Positions 1-5,579 of a DNA stretch of 6,552 nt are shown piece by piece. The position numbers and the translations under genes were made by a program. This DNA is from JBEIUL01 sp044356865 (GTDB lineage Bacteria; Planctomycetota; Phycisphaerae; Phycisphaerales; SM1A02). How positions within the stretch are numbered: position 1 is the stretch's first letter; each line of letters starts with the position of its first letter. Where the stretch lies: positions 1-6,552 of the forward strand of contig JBIKVN010000188.1 of assembly GCA_044356865.1 (NCBI GenBank), written 5' to 3'. Below the pieces are notes generated by a model, which ran no database searches, was not told the DNA's origin, and saw nothing but the letters and a program-made list of their open reading frames with translations.

Positions 1-202
1 GATCGGCGGCTGACGCGGGACGCGTCGGGCATGGACGCCGGTCGCCGAGACGCACCCCGCGCGGAGCGACGGGGCCATGCCCCGTCGAGGATCCGGGAGG
101 TGGCAGGAAACCAGCGGGTGAGCGGGAGTTTCGTGCGTCGTGCGTGAGTTCCACGACGAGGCATGGCCTCGGCGTTCCGGGCCCTGGCGTCGTAGGTGGC
201 CC
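1..202. other. Left-edge segment without a supported gene
   Basis: No product could be recognised on either strand. Several frames stay open only because the DNA is GC-rich, and their translations are dominated by Arg, Ala, Pro and Ser, as expected of non-coding high-GC sequence. The one local structure is an 8-bp GC-rich inverted repeat (arms 67-74 and 80-87, 5-nt loop). It has no U-tract on either strand, so it is at best a weak terminator for a gene lying to the left. A + strand gene ending at the TGA at 11-13 is possible but too short to judge. Confidence 0.4.
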
Positions 203-204
203 GC

Positions 205-239
205 AAAAAAGCACCCGGCGGCTGTTCGTCGCCGGGTGC
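205..239 (-). terminator. Intrinsic terminator, last copy
   Basis: The stem has 10 uninterrupted base pairs (arms 230-239 and 211-220), followed on the minus strand by six T (210-205). G221 opposite T229 gives a C-A mismatch near the loop in minus-strand RNA, so the loop is slightly larger than in the other copies. It is probably still functional. Confidence 0.72.
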
Positions 240-263
240 TCGTCCCCCGCGAGCGCAGCGAGC

Positions 264-298
264 AAAAAAGCACCCGGCGGCTGTTCGCCGCCGGGTGC
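264..298 (-). terminator. Intrinsic terminator, middle copy
   Basis: This copy has a perfect 12-bp GC-rich stem (arms 287-298 and 270-281, loop 282-286), followed on the minus strand by six T (269-264). It is the most symmetrical of the three. On the + strand no T-run follows the hairpin, so the terminator acts in one direction only. Confidence 0.8.
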
Positions 299-322
299 TC
301 GTCCCCCGCGAGCGCAGCGAGC

Positions 323-357
323 AAAAAAGCACCCGGCGGCTGTTCGCCACCGGGTGC
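323..357 (-). terminator. Intrinsic terminator, copy met first by minus-strand transcripts
   Basis: Read on the minus strand, a 12-bp stem (arms 346-357 and 329-340, 5-nt loop 341-345) is followed directly by six T (328-323). The one departure from perfect pairing, C337 opposite A349, becomes a G-U wobble in minus-strand RNA, so the stem holds in that direction while it would be a C-A mismatch in + strand RNA. The orientation fits termination of the ast-FkbM operon coming from the right. Confidence 0.8.
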
Positions 358-431
358 TCGTCCCTTGGTGCGGAGCCGGGCATGTGTGGGTCACCCCAGA
401 GGAAAGAGGGCGACCTGCGGCTCCGCGTCCG

Positions 432-614
432 TTAGGCCTCGCGTCCGGCTTCGTGCGTTCGGGACCCCCCGGAAGGCATCCCGCGCACCCTGCTCGGCCG
501 TTTCGGCCTGTTCCGTCCGTTCTCCCCCGGAAACTCCGGCCCGTCTACGGGCCACCCGTTTCCGAGTTCGATCGTGACGGATAGATATTCGCGTGGAAGG
601 TGCCCACGGTCCAT
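432..614 (-). CDS. Possible small protein of 60 residues, unrecognised
   Basis: An ORF begins at the ATG at 614-612 and ends with TAA at 434-432. It lies 41 bp after the FkbM stop and before the terminator array, so it would be the last gene of the operon. GGAGG at 626-622 sits 7 nt before the ATG, which is a strong Shine-Dalgarno sequence. Against it, about a quarter of codons end in A or T, unlike the neighbouring genes, and the C-terminal half is rich in Gly, Arg, Pro and Ser. I see no signal peptide, membrane segment or known motif. It may be a real short gene, or a 3' untranslated region with a chance start. No function is proposed. Confidence 0.27.
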   Translation of the reverse strand: MDRGHLPREYLSVTIELGNGWPVDGPEFPGENGRNRPKRPSRVRGMPSGGSRTHEAGREA

Positions 615-655
615 GGGGAAACCTCCCCAGAGGCGCAGGTTCCCCCGTCTGGCCG

Positions 656-1417
656 TCAACTCCCGGCGCTGGCCGGCGCCCGGAAGTTCCTCGGCAGCCG
701 CTCGAGGAGGGCGCGGTGGACGGATCCCCCGTCGCGGACGAACACCAGCTCGACCACCAGCAGCAGGCGGTCCTTGGTGGTGCGTATCGGATCGGTGATG
801 TCGAAGAGCGAGAAGCCCTTTCCGGCCATGAAGCGGCAACTCTCGGCCACGGTGTTCGGCAGGGCCTGGTGCAGCACCGACGCCTCGAGGTAGACGACCT
901 CGACGCCGCCAAGCAGCCCCGACGCGCCCTCGACGACCTCGAGATCCCAGCCCTCGGCGTCGATCTTGATGAGCTCCGGCTGCGGCAGGGCCTCGCGTTG
1001 CACGAACTCGTCGAGGCGCACGATCGGCAACTCGACTTCCCGCCAGCCCATCGCCTGCACATGGCCCGGTTCGAACGCGAAACTGCGGCTGTCCGACCGC
1101 TCGTGCACCGCGAAACGCGAGATGCCCGTCCGCGGCCCCGCCCCGCTCACCACCAGGCGCACGCCCGGCAGGGCCGCGAGGTCGGCCATCGCGGCATGCA
1201 GGTCCGCCTGCGGCTCGAAGAGCGTGTAGCGGGCGTCGGGAAAGAAGTGCCGCGCCGCCCGCGTCCAGCCGCCCTGGTGGGCCCCGACGTCGATGACGTG
1301 GCCGGGCCGGAAGCCGAGGCCGGCGAGGATCGCCGCGGTCTGGCCGTGCGGCATCGGTCGCCGCTGGAGGCCGAGGGGGCGGATGATCCGGTTCACGGCG
1401 CGGTCGATGAGGCTCAT
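656..1417 (-). CDS. FkbM-family SAM-dependent methyltransferase
   Basis: This gene encodes 253 residues, a usual size for a FkbM-type methyltransferase, a family that generally O-methylates small molecules or sugars using S-adenosylmethionine. The Rossmann glycine motif VIDVGAHQGGWT lies at about residues 41-52, the acidic-loop FEP at 67-69, and the family signature IKIDAEGWDLEVVEGA at about 150-165, followed by a strand ending in YLEAS. There is no signal peptide or membrane segment, so it is probably cytosolic. The start ATG overlaps the astD stop as ATGA, and AAAGGA (1433-1428) lies 10 nt upstream, which supports this start over longer in-frame versions that would run into astD. Co-translation with AST genes is clear from the layout, but the substrate is unknown. 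FkbM proteins have no established role in arginine catabolism. Confidence 0.9.
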   Translation of the reverse strand: MSLIDRAVNRIIRPLGLQRRPMPHGQTAAILAGLGFRPGHVIDVGAHQGGWTRAARHFFPDARYTLFEPQADLHAAMADLAALPGVRLVVSGAGPRTGISRFAVHERSDSRSFAFEPGHVQAMGWREVELPIVRLDEFVQREALPQPELIKIDAEGWDLEVVEGASGLLGGVEVVYLEASVLHQALPNTVAESCRFMAGKGFSLFDITDPIRTTKDRLLLVVELVFVRDGGSVHRALLERLPRNFRAPASAGS

Positions 1418-2943
1418 GTCGATCGTGTCCTTTCGCGGTGTGCTTCCGACGGCTCGAGCCAGCGGTCCTCGAGCCGCATCCCGGCGGGGACCGGGGCGGC
1501 CTCCGACCGCTCGACGAGGCTCGCGAGCGGCCAGGCGCAGCTGTCGATGGCGAACGCGCCGGCCGGGCGGTGGTTCCCGCTCGATCCGAGGCCGCCGAAG
1601 GGAAGTTTCCCGCTGGCCCCGGCGGTCCCGTTGTTCCGGTTCACGCAGCCCGCCCGCACCGTCGAGGCGAACGCCTCCCACTCGGCGTCGTCGCGGGTGA
1701 AGATCGCGGCGGCGAGACCGAAGTCGGTGGCATCGGCCTGGGCGATCGCGTCCTCAAGCCCGTCCACGATCGCGAGGCGCACGAGCGGCCCGAAGGTCTC
1801 GCGGTCGTCCTGGCGGCGGAAGCGCTCGACCTCGACGACCGACGGCGTCACGAACCAGCCCGGCCGGTCGAGACGCGACGCGGCGACCAGCACGCGGCCC
1901 CCCGCCCGCGCGAGCCGGGACTGTTCCGCAAGCGTCGCGTCGGCCGCGGCCTCGTTCACGACCGGACCCATGAAGACCGGATCGCCCGAAAGCCCGGGGC
2001 CGACCAGCAGGTTCGACGCGACGCGGCAGAACGCGGGAATGAACCGGTCGGCGATCGCCCGATCGACGAGGATCCGCCGCGTGCAGGTGCAGCGCTGGCC
2101 GGTCGTCGCGAACGCGGCGCGGGCACACTCGACGACGGCCTGCCGGAGATCCGCACTCGGCATCACCGCCGCCGCGTTGCTGCCCCCCATCTCGAGGGCG
2201 ACGATGCGGCCGGTCCGGGCGAGATTCGCCTCGAGAATGGCCCGCCCGGCGGGCACCGAGCCGGTGAACAGTATGCCGTCGACCCCGTCGTGCGTGACGA
2301 GACGCCGGGCGATGTCCGCCCCGCCCTGCACGACGGACAGCACGCCCTTCGGCAGCCCCGCCTCGGCGAAGCACTCGGCCATGAGCTGGGCGACGCCGGG
2401 GGCCTTGTCGCTCGGCTTGAGGACCGCGGTGTTGCCCATGAGGAGCGCCGGCACGAGATGCCCGTTCGGCAGGTGCGCGGGAAAGTTGAAAGGCCCGAGC
2501 ACCGCCATCACCCCGTGCGGGCGGAAGCGGCAGGTTCCGGTGCGGCTCGGGCCGATCGCGACCTCGTAGCCGCGAACCCGCCGCATCGTCTCGTCGGCGA
2601 GCGTGACCGCGACCTTGTCGGAGAGCAGCTTCGCCTCGAGCCGCGACTCCTCGAGGGTCTTGCCCATCTCGAGCGTGATGCGACGGGCGATCCGCTCGAG
2701 ATTCCGTTGCGTCGCCTCGGCATAGCGCTTCAGGATCGCCGCCCGGTCTTCGATCGCGAGCCGACTCCACGCCGGGAACGCCGCGCGGGCCGACGCCACC
2801 GCGGCGTCGACGTGCGCGGGCCGGGGCGAGCCCGACCAGGTGACTTCCGACGGATCGGCCGGATCGCGCACCACGAGCGCGTCGCCCTCGAGCGGGACGA
2901 ACGCCCCGTCGAGGAAGTCCGCCCCCGGAAGCCGATCGCTCAT
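1414..2943 (-). CDS. astD: N-succinylglutamate 5-semialdehyde dehydrogenase
   Basis: This aldehyde dehydrogenase superfamily enzyme of 509 residues (E. coli AstD is about 492) oxidises succinylglutamate semialdehyde to succinylglutamate with NAD+. Visible landmarks are GPFNFPAHLPNGH at about 150-162 with the oxyanion Asn153, the cofactor-binding Lys in VLKPS (176), FTGSV (226-230), the general-base Glu251 in LEMGGSN, the catalytic Cys285 in GQRCTCTRR, and ETFGP at 382-386. The C-terminal block PFGGLGSSGNHRP, followed by CAWPLAS (about 448-475), closely matches the AstD-specific signature and separates it from other aldehyde dehydrogenases. The start was chosen at the ATG overlapping the astA stop (ATGA), where the protein begins with the short strand typical of the family. 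The open frame continues upstream inside astA but has no homology there. No clear Shine-Dalgarno is seen, so translation probably depends on coupling to astA. The C-terminal tail of about 30 residues is not conserved. Confidence 0.95.
   Translation of the reverse strand: MSDRLPGADFLDGAFVPLEGDALVVRDPADPSEVTWSGSPRPAHVDAAVASARAAFPAWSRLAIEDRAAILKRYAEATQRNLERIARRITLEMGKTLEESRLEAKLLSDKVAVTLADETMRRVRGYEVAIGPSRTGTCRFRPHGVMAVLGPFNFPAHLPNGHLVPALLMGNTAVLKPSDKAPGVAQLMAECFAEAGLPKGVLSVVQGGADIARRLVTHDGVDGILFTGSVPAGRAILEANLARTGRIVALEMGGSNAAAVMPSADLRQAVVECARAAFATTGQRCTCTRRILVDRAIADRFIPAFCRVASNLLVGPGLSGDPVFMGPVVNEAAADATLAEQSRLARAGGRVLVAASRLDRPGWFVTPSVVEVERFRRQDDRETFGPLVRLAIVDGLEDAIAQADATDFGLAAAIFTRDDAEWEAFASTVRAGCVNRNNGTAGASGKLPFGGLGSSGNHRPAGAFAIDSCAWPLASLVERSEAAPVPAGMRLEDRWLEPSEAHRERTRST
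1428..1433 (-). promoter_or_regulatory. Ribosome binding site of the FkbM gene
   Basis: AAAGGA on the minus strand lies inside the last codons of astD, 10 nt before the methyltransferase ATG. Together with the ATGA stop-start overlap it fixes the start of that gene and points to coupled translation. Confidence 0.6.
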
Positions 2944-4010
2944 GTCTTGCGGCCCCGCGTCGCGCCGGTCGCTGCCTTCTTGCGGCCCTTGCCGGGCGCC
3001 GCCAGCGGCGTCACTCCGATCCGCTGGCCGTCCTTCGCCCCGAGCTCGCGGATCGCCTCGGCGGAAATCCGCACCGAGTCGCCCTCGATCGAGCCCTGGC
3101 AACGAAGCGCCCGGAAATCATCCTTGGTCTCGAACGAGACGAACATCTCGCTGCCGCCGCGGGCCAGTGCCCCCGCCAGCGCGAGGCTCCGCGTCGCCTT
3201 CACCAGCGGGATCGCGTCGCGATCGGCCTCGAGGTACGGCCCGCCGTCGAACGGGTCGACATGGCCCTTGCTGCGGAACCCCTGCCGCTCGAGCATCGCC
3301 TTCGCGGGCTCGGTCTCCTCGCCGACCTTGCCGATCAGGGCCCGGGCCTCGGGCGGCAGGAGCGTCGCGAAGAGCTCCTCGCGCGGGAAGAGGCTCGTCA
3401 TGAACTCCTTCGACCGGGCCGAGAAGAGGTCGGCCTCGCGGTACGAGAGGTTGATGAAGCGGCTGCCGAGGTACTCCCAGAGCGGCGTGCGGCTGTCGGT
3501 GGTCACCGTGCCCATGAGCTCGGCGAGGATGCGCGGCGCGAACCGCTCGCGATGCAGGCCGATGTAGTGGAAGCGAACCAGCGAGAGCAGCGACCCGAGC
3601 CGCTCCCGATGCCCGCGGTAGCCCGGGGCGAGGACCAATCCGCCCATCTCGCTCGGGCCGGTCTCGTCGGTGTCGAAGGTAAGCGTGACATGCACCTGCC
3701 CGCCCTGCAGGTCGCGCGAGAAGAGCTCGCGGCGGCCGACGCGGAAGAAGACATGCGGCGAGCCCGGCCAGCTGATGCACGAGATCACCGCCGAGGTCCC
3801 GACGACGTTCTCGGTCTCGGTGTCCTCGAGCACGAACATGAACTGCCGCTCGCGTTCGGACTTCGCCTTGCCCGCGAAGCTCGCGAGGCTGCGCTTGATC
3901 TTCGCCGAGAGCAGGTCGTGGTCGGCCGGGAGGTTGATGAAGTGGACCATCCGCGCCAGCTTGAGCAGCGTCGGGAGGTCCTTGGGCTGGGCCGGTCGGA
4001 TGACGAACAT
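2940..4010 (-). CDS. astA: Arginine N-succinyltransferase family protein (AstA-like)
   Basis: AstA transfers succinyl from succinyl-CoA to the alpha-amino group of arginine, the first step of the AST pathway. The product has 356 residues (E. coli AstA has 344). From recalled E. coli sequence, the N-terminus FVIRPAQPKDLPTLLKLA, the strand FVLEDTET (59-66), FFRVGRRE (88-95), GPSEMGGLVLAPGYR (118-132), AELMGTVT (163-170), FINLSYREADL (185-195) and HVDPFDGGPYLE (250-261) align along the whole length. One notable departure is Gly230 in IGKVGEETEPA, at the position of E. coli His229, annotated as the proton donor. The last 18 or so residues are rich in Lys, Arg and Gly and extend past the family core. 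GGAG (4020-4017) lies 6 nt before the ATG. The family is firm. The exact acyl acceptor (arginine, ornithine or another amine) is not. Confidence 0.88.
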   Translation of the reverse strand: MFVIRPAQPKDLPTLLKLARMVHFINLPADHDLLSAKIKRSLASFAGKAKSERERQFMFVLEDTETENVVGTSAVISCISWPGSPHVFFRVGRRELFSRDLQGGQVHVTLTFDTDETGPSEMGGLVLAPGYRGHRERLGSLLSLVRFHYIGLHRERFAPRILAELMGTVTTDSRTPLWEYLGSRFINLSYREADLFSARSKEFMTSLFPREELFATLLPPEARALIGKVGEETEPAKAMLERQGFRSKGHVDPFDGGPYLEADRDAIPLVKATRSLALAGALARGGSEMFVSFETKDDFRALRCQGSIEGDSVRISAEAIRELGAKDGQRIGVTPLAAPGKGRKKAATGATRGRKT

Positions 4011-4013
4011 GGT

Positions 4014-5465
4014 TCACTCCGCGGCGGCGGCCATCGCCCGCTCGACGATCCCGAACACCGGCGCGAAGTCCTCGGGCCGCATCACGCCGACCGGCGGCAG
4101 GAACCGCAGGTGGTACGGCCCGTGCCCGCACGAGAAGGCGATCACGCCCTCGTCGAACATGCGGTGGAGCAGCTTGCCGATGCGGTCCTTGTCGCCGCCG
4201 AAGGGCGTGAGCCGCATCATGCCGCCGTGGCCCGAGACGATCCGTTCGGGCGAGTACGTCCGGCCGAACGCATCGCGCACCGGGGGGAAGAACTCGGGGC
4301 GGCGGCGCACGAGGTCCTCGGCGTTCGCGCGGAACGCCGCGTGGAGCTTCGCGATCCGGCCGTCCGGTCCGTAGTACCCGCCGTCGCGCAGCCGCGTCAG
4401 CGCCGCGAGCCCGACGCCGAACGCCGTCGCGCTCGCAGTGAAGGTGCCCGAGAGCAGGCCCGGCTTCGGGTTGATGTCGGCGGTGTAGAGGCACGCGCAC
4501 GCTTGGCTCATCTTCCCGATCGTCACCACGTCGATGAGGTCGCCGAGACCGAGCCGCTCGAAGGCGAACATGCTCTCGGTGCGGCCGAAGGTCTGGACCT
4601 CGTCGTCCCAGACCGGCACGCCGTGCTTGCGGGCCATCTCCATCAAGGCGACGAAGAACTCGCGCGGCGCGGTGTGGAACCCGCCCTCGCCCTGGATGAG
4701 CTCGACGATGAGGCAGCTGTGCTGCTTCGGGTAGCGGTGGAGGCACTGCTCGAGGTGCCAGAGGACCATTTCGGTCGCCCGCGACCCGAGGGCCGGGTCG
4801 TAGAACGGCAGGTAGTCGACCTGCACGTTCAGCGGCACGCCGACGCGGTAGGCCGGGCCGTCGCCGATCTGGGCCATCGTCGTCGAGCGGCCCATGAAGC
4901 AGTCCTGGAAGGCGATCACCCGCGGGGCCGCGTTCGTCTTCTGCTGGCAGACCTTGAGGGCCGCCTCGTTCACCATGCAGCCCGAGTTCGAGACGAAGCA
5001 GTGCTTGAGCCGCGAGCCGCGGCCCGCCTCGGCGAGCAGGAAGTCGGCGAACTCGAGGCTGTCGCGGTTGAACTGGAGGTTCCCCTGCATCACGGTGTCC
5101 GAGAGCGACGCCCGCAGGGCCGCCTCGACCATCGCCGGGTCGCCGTGCCCGAACATGTGCACGCCGATGCCGTTGATGAGGTCCCACTTGACGCTGCCGT
5201 CCTCGAGCTCGACGAGGGCGCCGTTGCCGACGCCGCTGCCGATGTACGGATAGAGGTTCGGCCGGCCCTTGATCTCGGCGCTCCGGGCGAGCCACTTCGC
5301 GTAACCCTCACGGAGCTCGCCACGGGGCGGACGGGCGCCGGTCAGCGCCGACTGCCTCGCCTTCAGCTCGTCGACGAGGGCGCGGATCGACCGCTCGACG
5401 ACGGGGCTCGAACGGAACGCGCTCCCGACGGTCTCGGCCGGGGTGGACATCGTGGCGGTGCTCAT
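4014..5465 (-). CDS. Class III PLP-dependent aminotransferase, AstC-like role
   Basis: This fold-type I, class III aminotransferase has 483 residues, well above the roughly 406 of E. coli AstC; most of the excess is an N-terminal region before about residue 70. Expected sites are present: SGCMVNEAALK (161-171), the PLP-phosphate region; Glu255 in VELIQGEGG; Asp288 in WDDEVQTFGRT, pairing with the pyridine nitrogen; the Schiff-base Lys318 in TIGKMSQACA; SGTFTAS (339-345); and Arg454 in HLRFLPPVG near the C-terminus. Several positions are unusual: CFMGRST replaces the common FHGRT, VEL replaces VEP, and the residues after the lysine are not the usual glycine-rich run. By position, next to astA and astD, it should transaminate succinylornithine with 2-oxoglutarate. 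The divergent active site also recalls lysine 6-aminotransferases, so gene symbol astC is withheld. The ATG at 5465 was preferred over Met6 because AGGAAC lies 8 nt upstream. Confidence 0.85.
   Translation of the reverse strand: MSTATMSTPAETVGSAFRSSPVVERSIRALVDELKARQSALTGARPPRGELREGYAKWLARSAEIKGRPNLYPYIGSGVGNGALVELEDGSVKWDLINGIGVHMFGHGDPAMVEAALRASLSDTVMQGNLQFNRDSLEFADFLLAEAGRGSRLKHCFVSNSGCMVNEAALKVCQQKTNAAPRVIAFQDCFMGRSTTMAQIGDGPAYRVGVPLNVQVDYLPFYDPALGSRATEMVLWHLEQCLHRYPKQHSCLIVELIQGEGGFHTAPREFFVALMEMARKHGVPVWDDEVQTFGRTESMFAFERLGLGDLIDVVTIGKMSQACACLYTADINPKPGLLSGTFTASATAFGVGLAALTRLRDGGYYGPDGRIAKLHAAFRANAEDLVRRRPEFFPPVRDAFGRTYSPERIVSGHGGMMRLTPFGGDKDRIGKLLHRMFDEGVIAFSCGHGPYHLRFLPPVGVMRPEDFAPVFGIVERAMAAAAE
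4017..4020 (-). promoter_or_regulatory. Ribosome binding site of astA
   Basis: GGAG lies in the final codon of the aminotransferase gene, touching its TGA, 6 nt before the astA ATG. A ribosome finishing the upstream gene is therefore placed at the astA start, which supports coupled expression. Confidence 0.65.
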
Positions 5466-5473
5466 CGGATCTG

Positions 5474-5479
5474 GTTCCT
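5474..5479 (-). promoter_or_regulatory. Ribosome binding site of the aminotransferase gene
   Basis: AGGAAC on the minus strand ends 8 nt before the ATG at 5465 (AGGA itself is 10 nt away). It favours this start over the in-frame Met at 5450, before which no comparable motif is seen. Confidence 0.5.
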
Positions 5480-5554
5480 GGCGGGTGCGGGTTCCCGGAC
5501 CCCGCGGGCGGGCGAGACGGGATCCTAGTCGGCCGCGGCGAGGGGGCGGCTTGA

Positions 5555-5574
5555 GCCGGGGCCCGATCCCCGGC
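5555..5574 (-). terminator. GC-rich hairpin just after the M20 stop codon
   Basis: Arms GCCGGGG (5555-5561) and CCCCGGC (5568-5574) form a perfect 7-bp stem with a 6-nt loop, starting 5 nt past the M20 stop. No T-run follows on the minus strand, so it is not a classical intrinsic terminator. It might be a weak or Rho-assisted end, a processing or stability structure, or chance in GC-rich DNA. Confidence 0.3.
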
Positions 5575-5579
5575 GCGGT

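Larger units (their letters stand above)
203..364 (-). repeat. Tandem array of three 59-bp units, each holding a terminator hairpin
   Basis: Units start at 203, 262 and 321, an exact 59-bp period. Each unit reads (on +) GC, six A, a 29-nt hairpin with 12-nt arms and a TGTTC loop, TCGTCCC, and then a GC-rich linker containing GCGAGCGCAGCGA. The third copy loses the linker after position 364. Units 1 and 2 differ at a single base (T229 versus C288). Unit 3 differs from unit 2 at A349 versus G290 within the shared part. Such near-identity points to recent tandem duplication. There are no unique spacers, so this is not a CRISPR array. Confidence 0.9.
5466..5579 (-). other. Intergenic leader between M20 gene and aminotransferase
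   Basis: These 114 bp separate the M20 stop from the aminotransferase start, by far the longest gap among the tight genes. If the AST operon has its own promoter, it should lie here or inside the M20 gene. I could not identify a convincing -35/-10 pair. A TAGGAT on the minus strand near 5524-5529 resembles a -10 box but has no partner, so no promoter is called. No arginine-repressor-like operator was recognised. Confidence 0.45.

Noticed and set aside
203..364. CRISPR array
   Set aside because: The repeats are directly adjacent with identical linkers and no unique spacers. Each unit is a hairpin plus T-tract, which fits a terminator.
550..580. tRNA T-arm-like GTTCGATC near 566-573
   Set aside because: The flanking bases do not form the T-stem, and no anticodon arm or acceptor stem could be found around it.
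140..584. + strand ORFs running through the tandem repeats
   Set aside because: The 59-bp unit is not a multiple of three, so each copy is read in a different frame. The products are low-complexity and without family resemblance.
5501..5508. CCCGCGGG palindrome as an operator upstream of the aminotransferase
   Set aside because: An 8-bp GC palindrome is expected by chance at this base composition, and no promoter elements or second half-site support it.
593..5528. Very long + strand open frames (about 650-755 codons) opposite the operon
   Set aside because: They are antisense to genes with clear family motifs. Their translations are Arg/Ala/Pro/Glu/His-rich without any recognisable domain, as expected of high-GC shadow frames.
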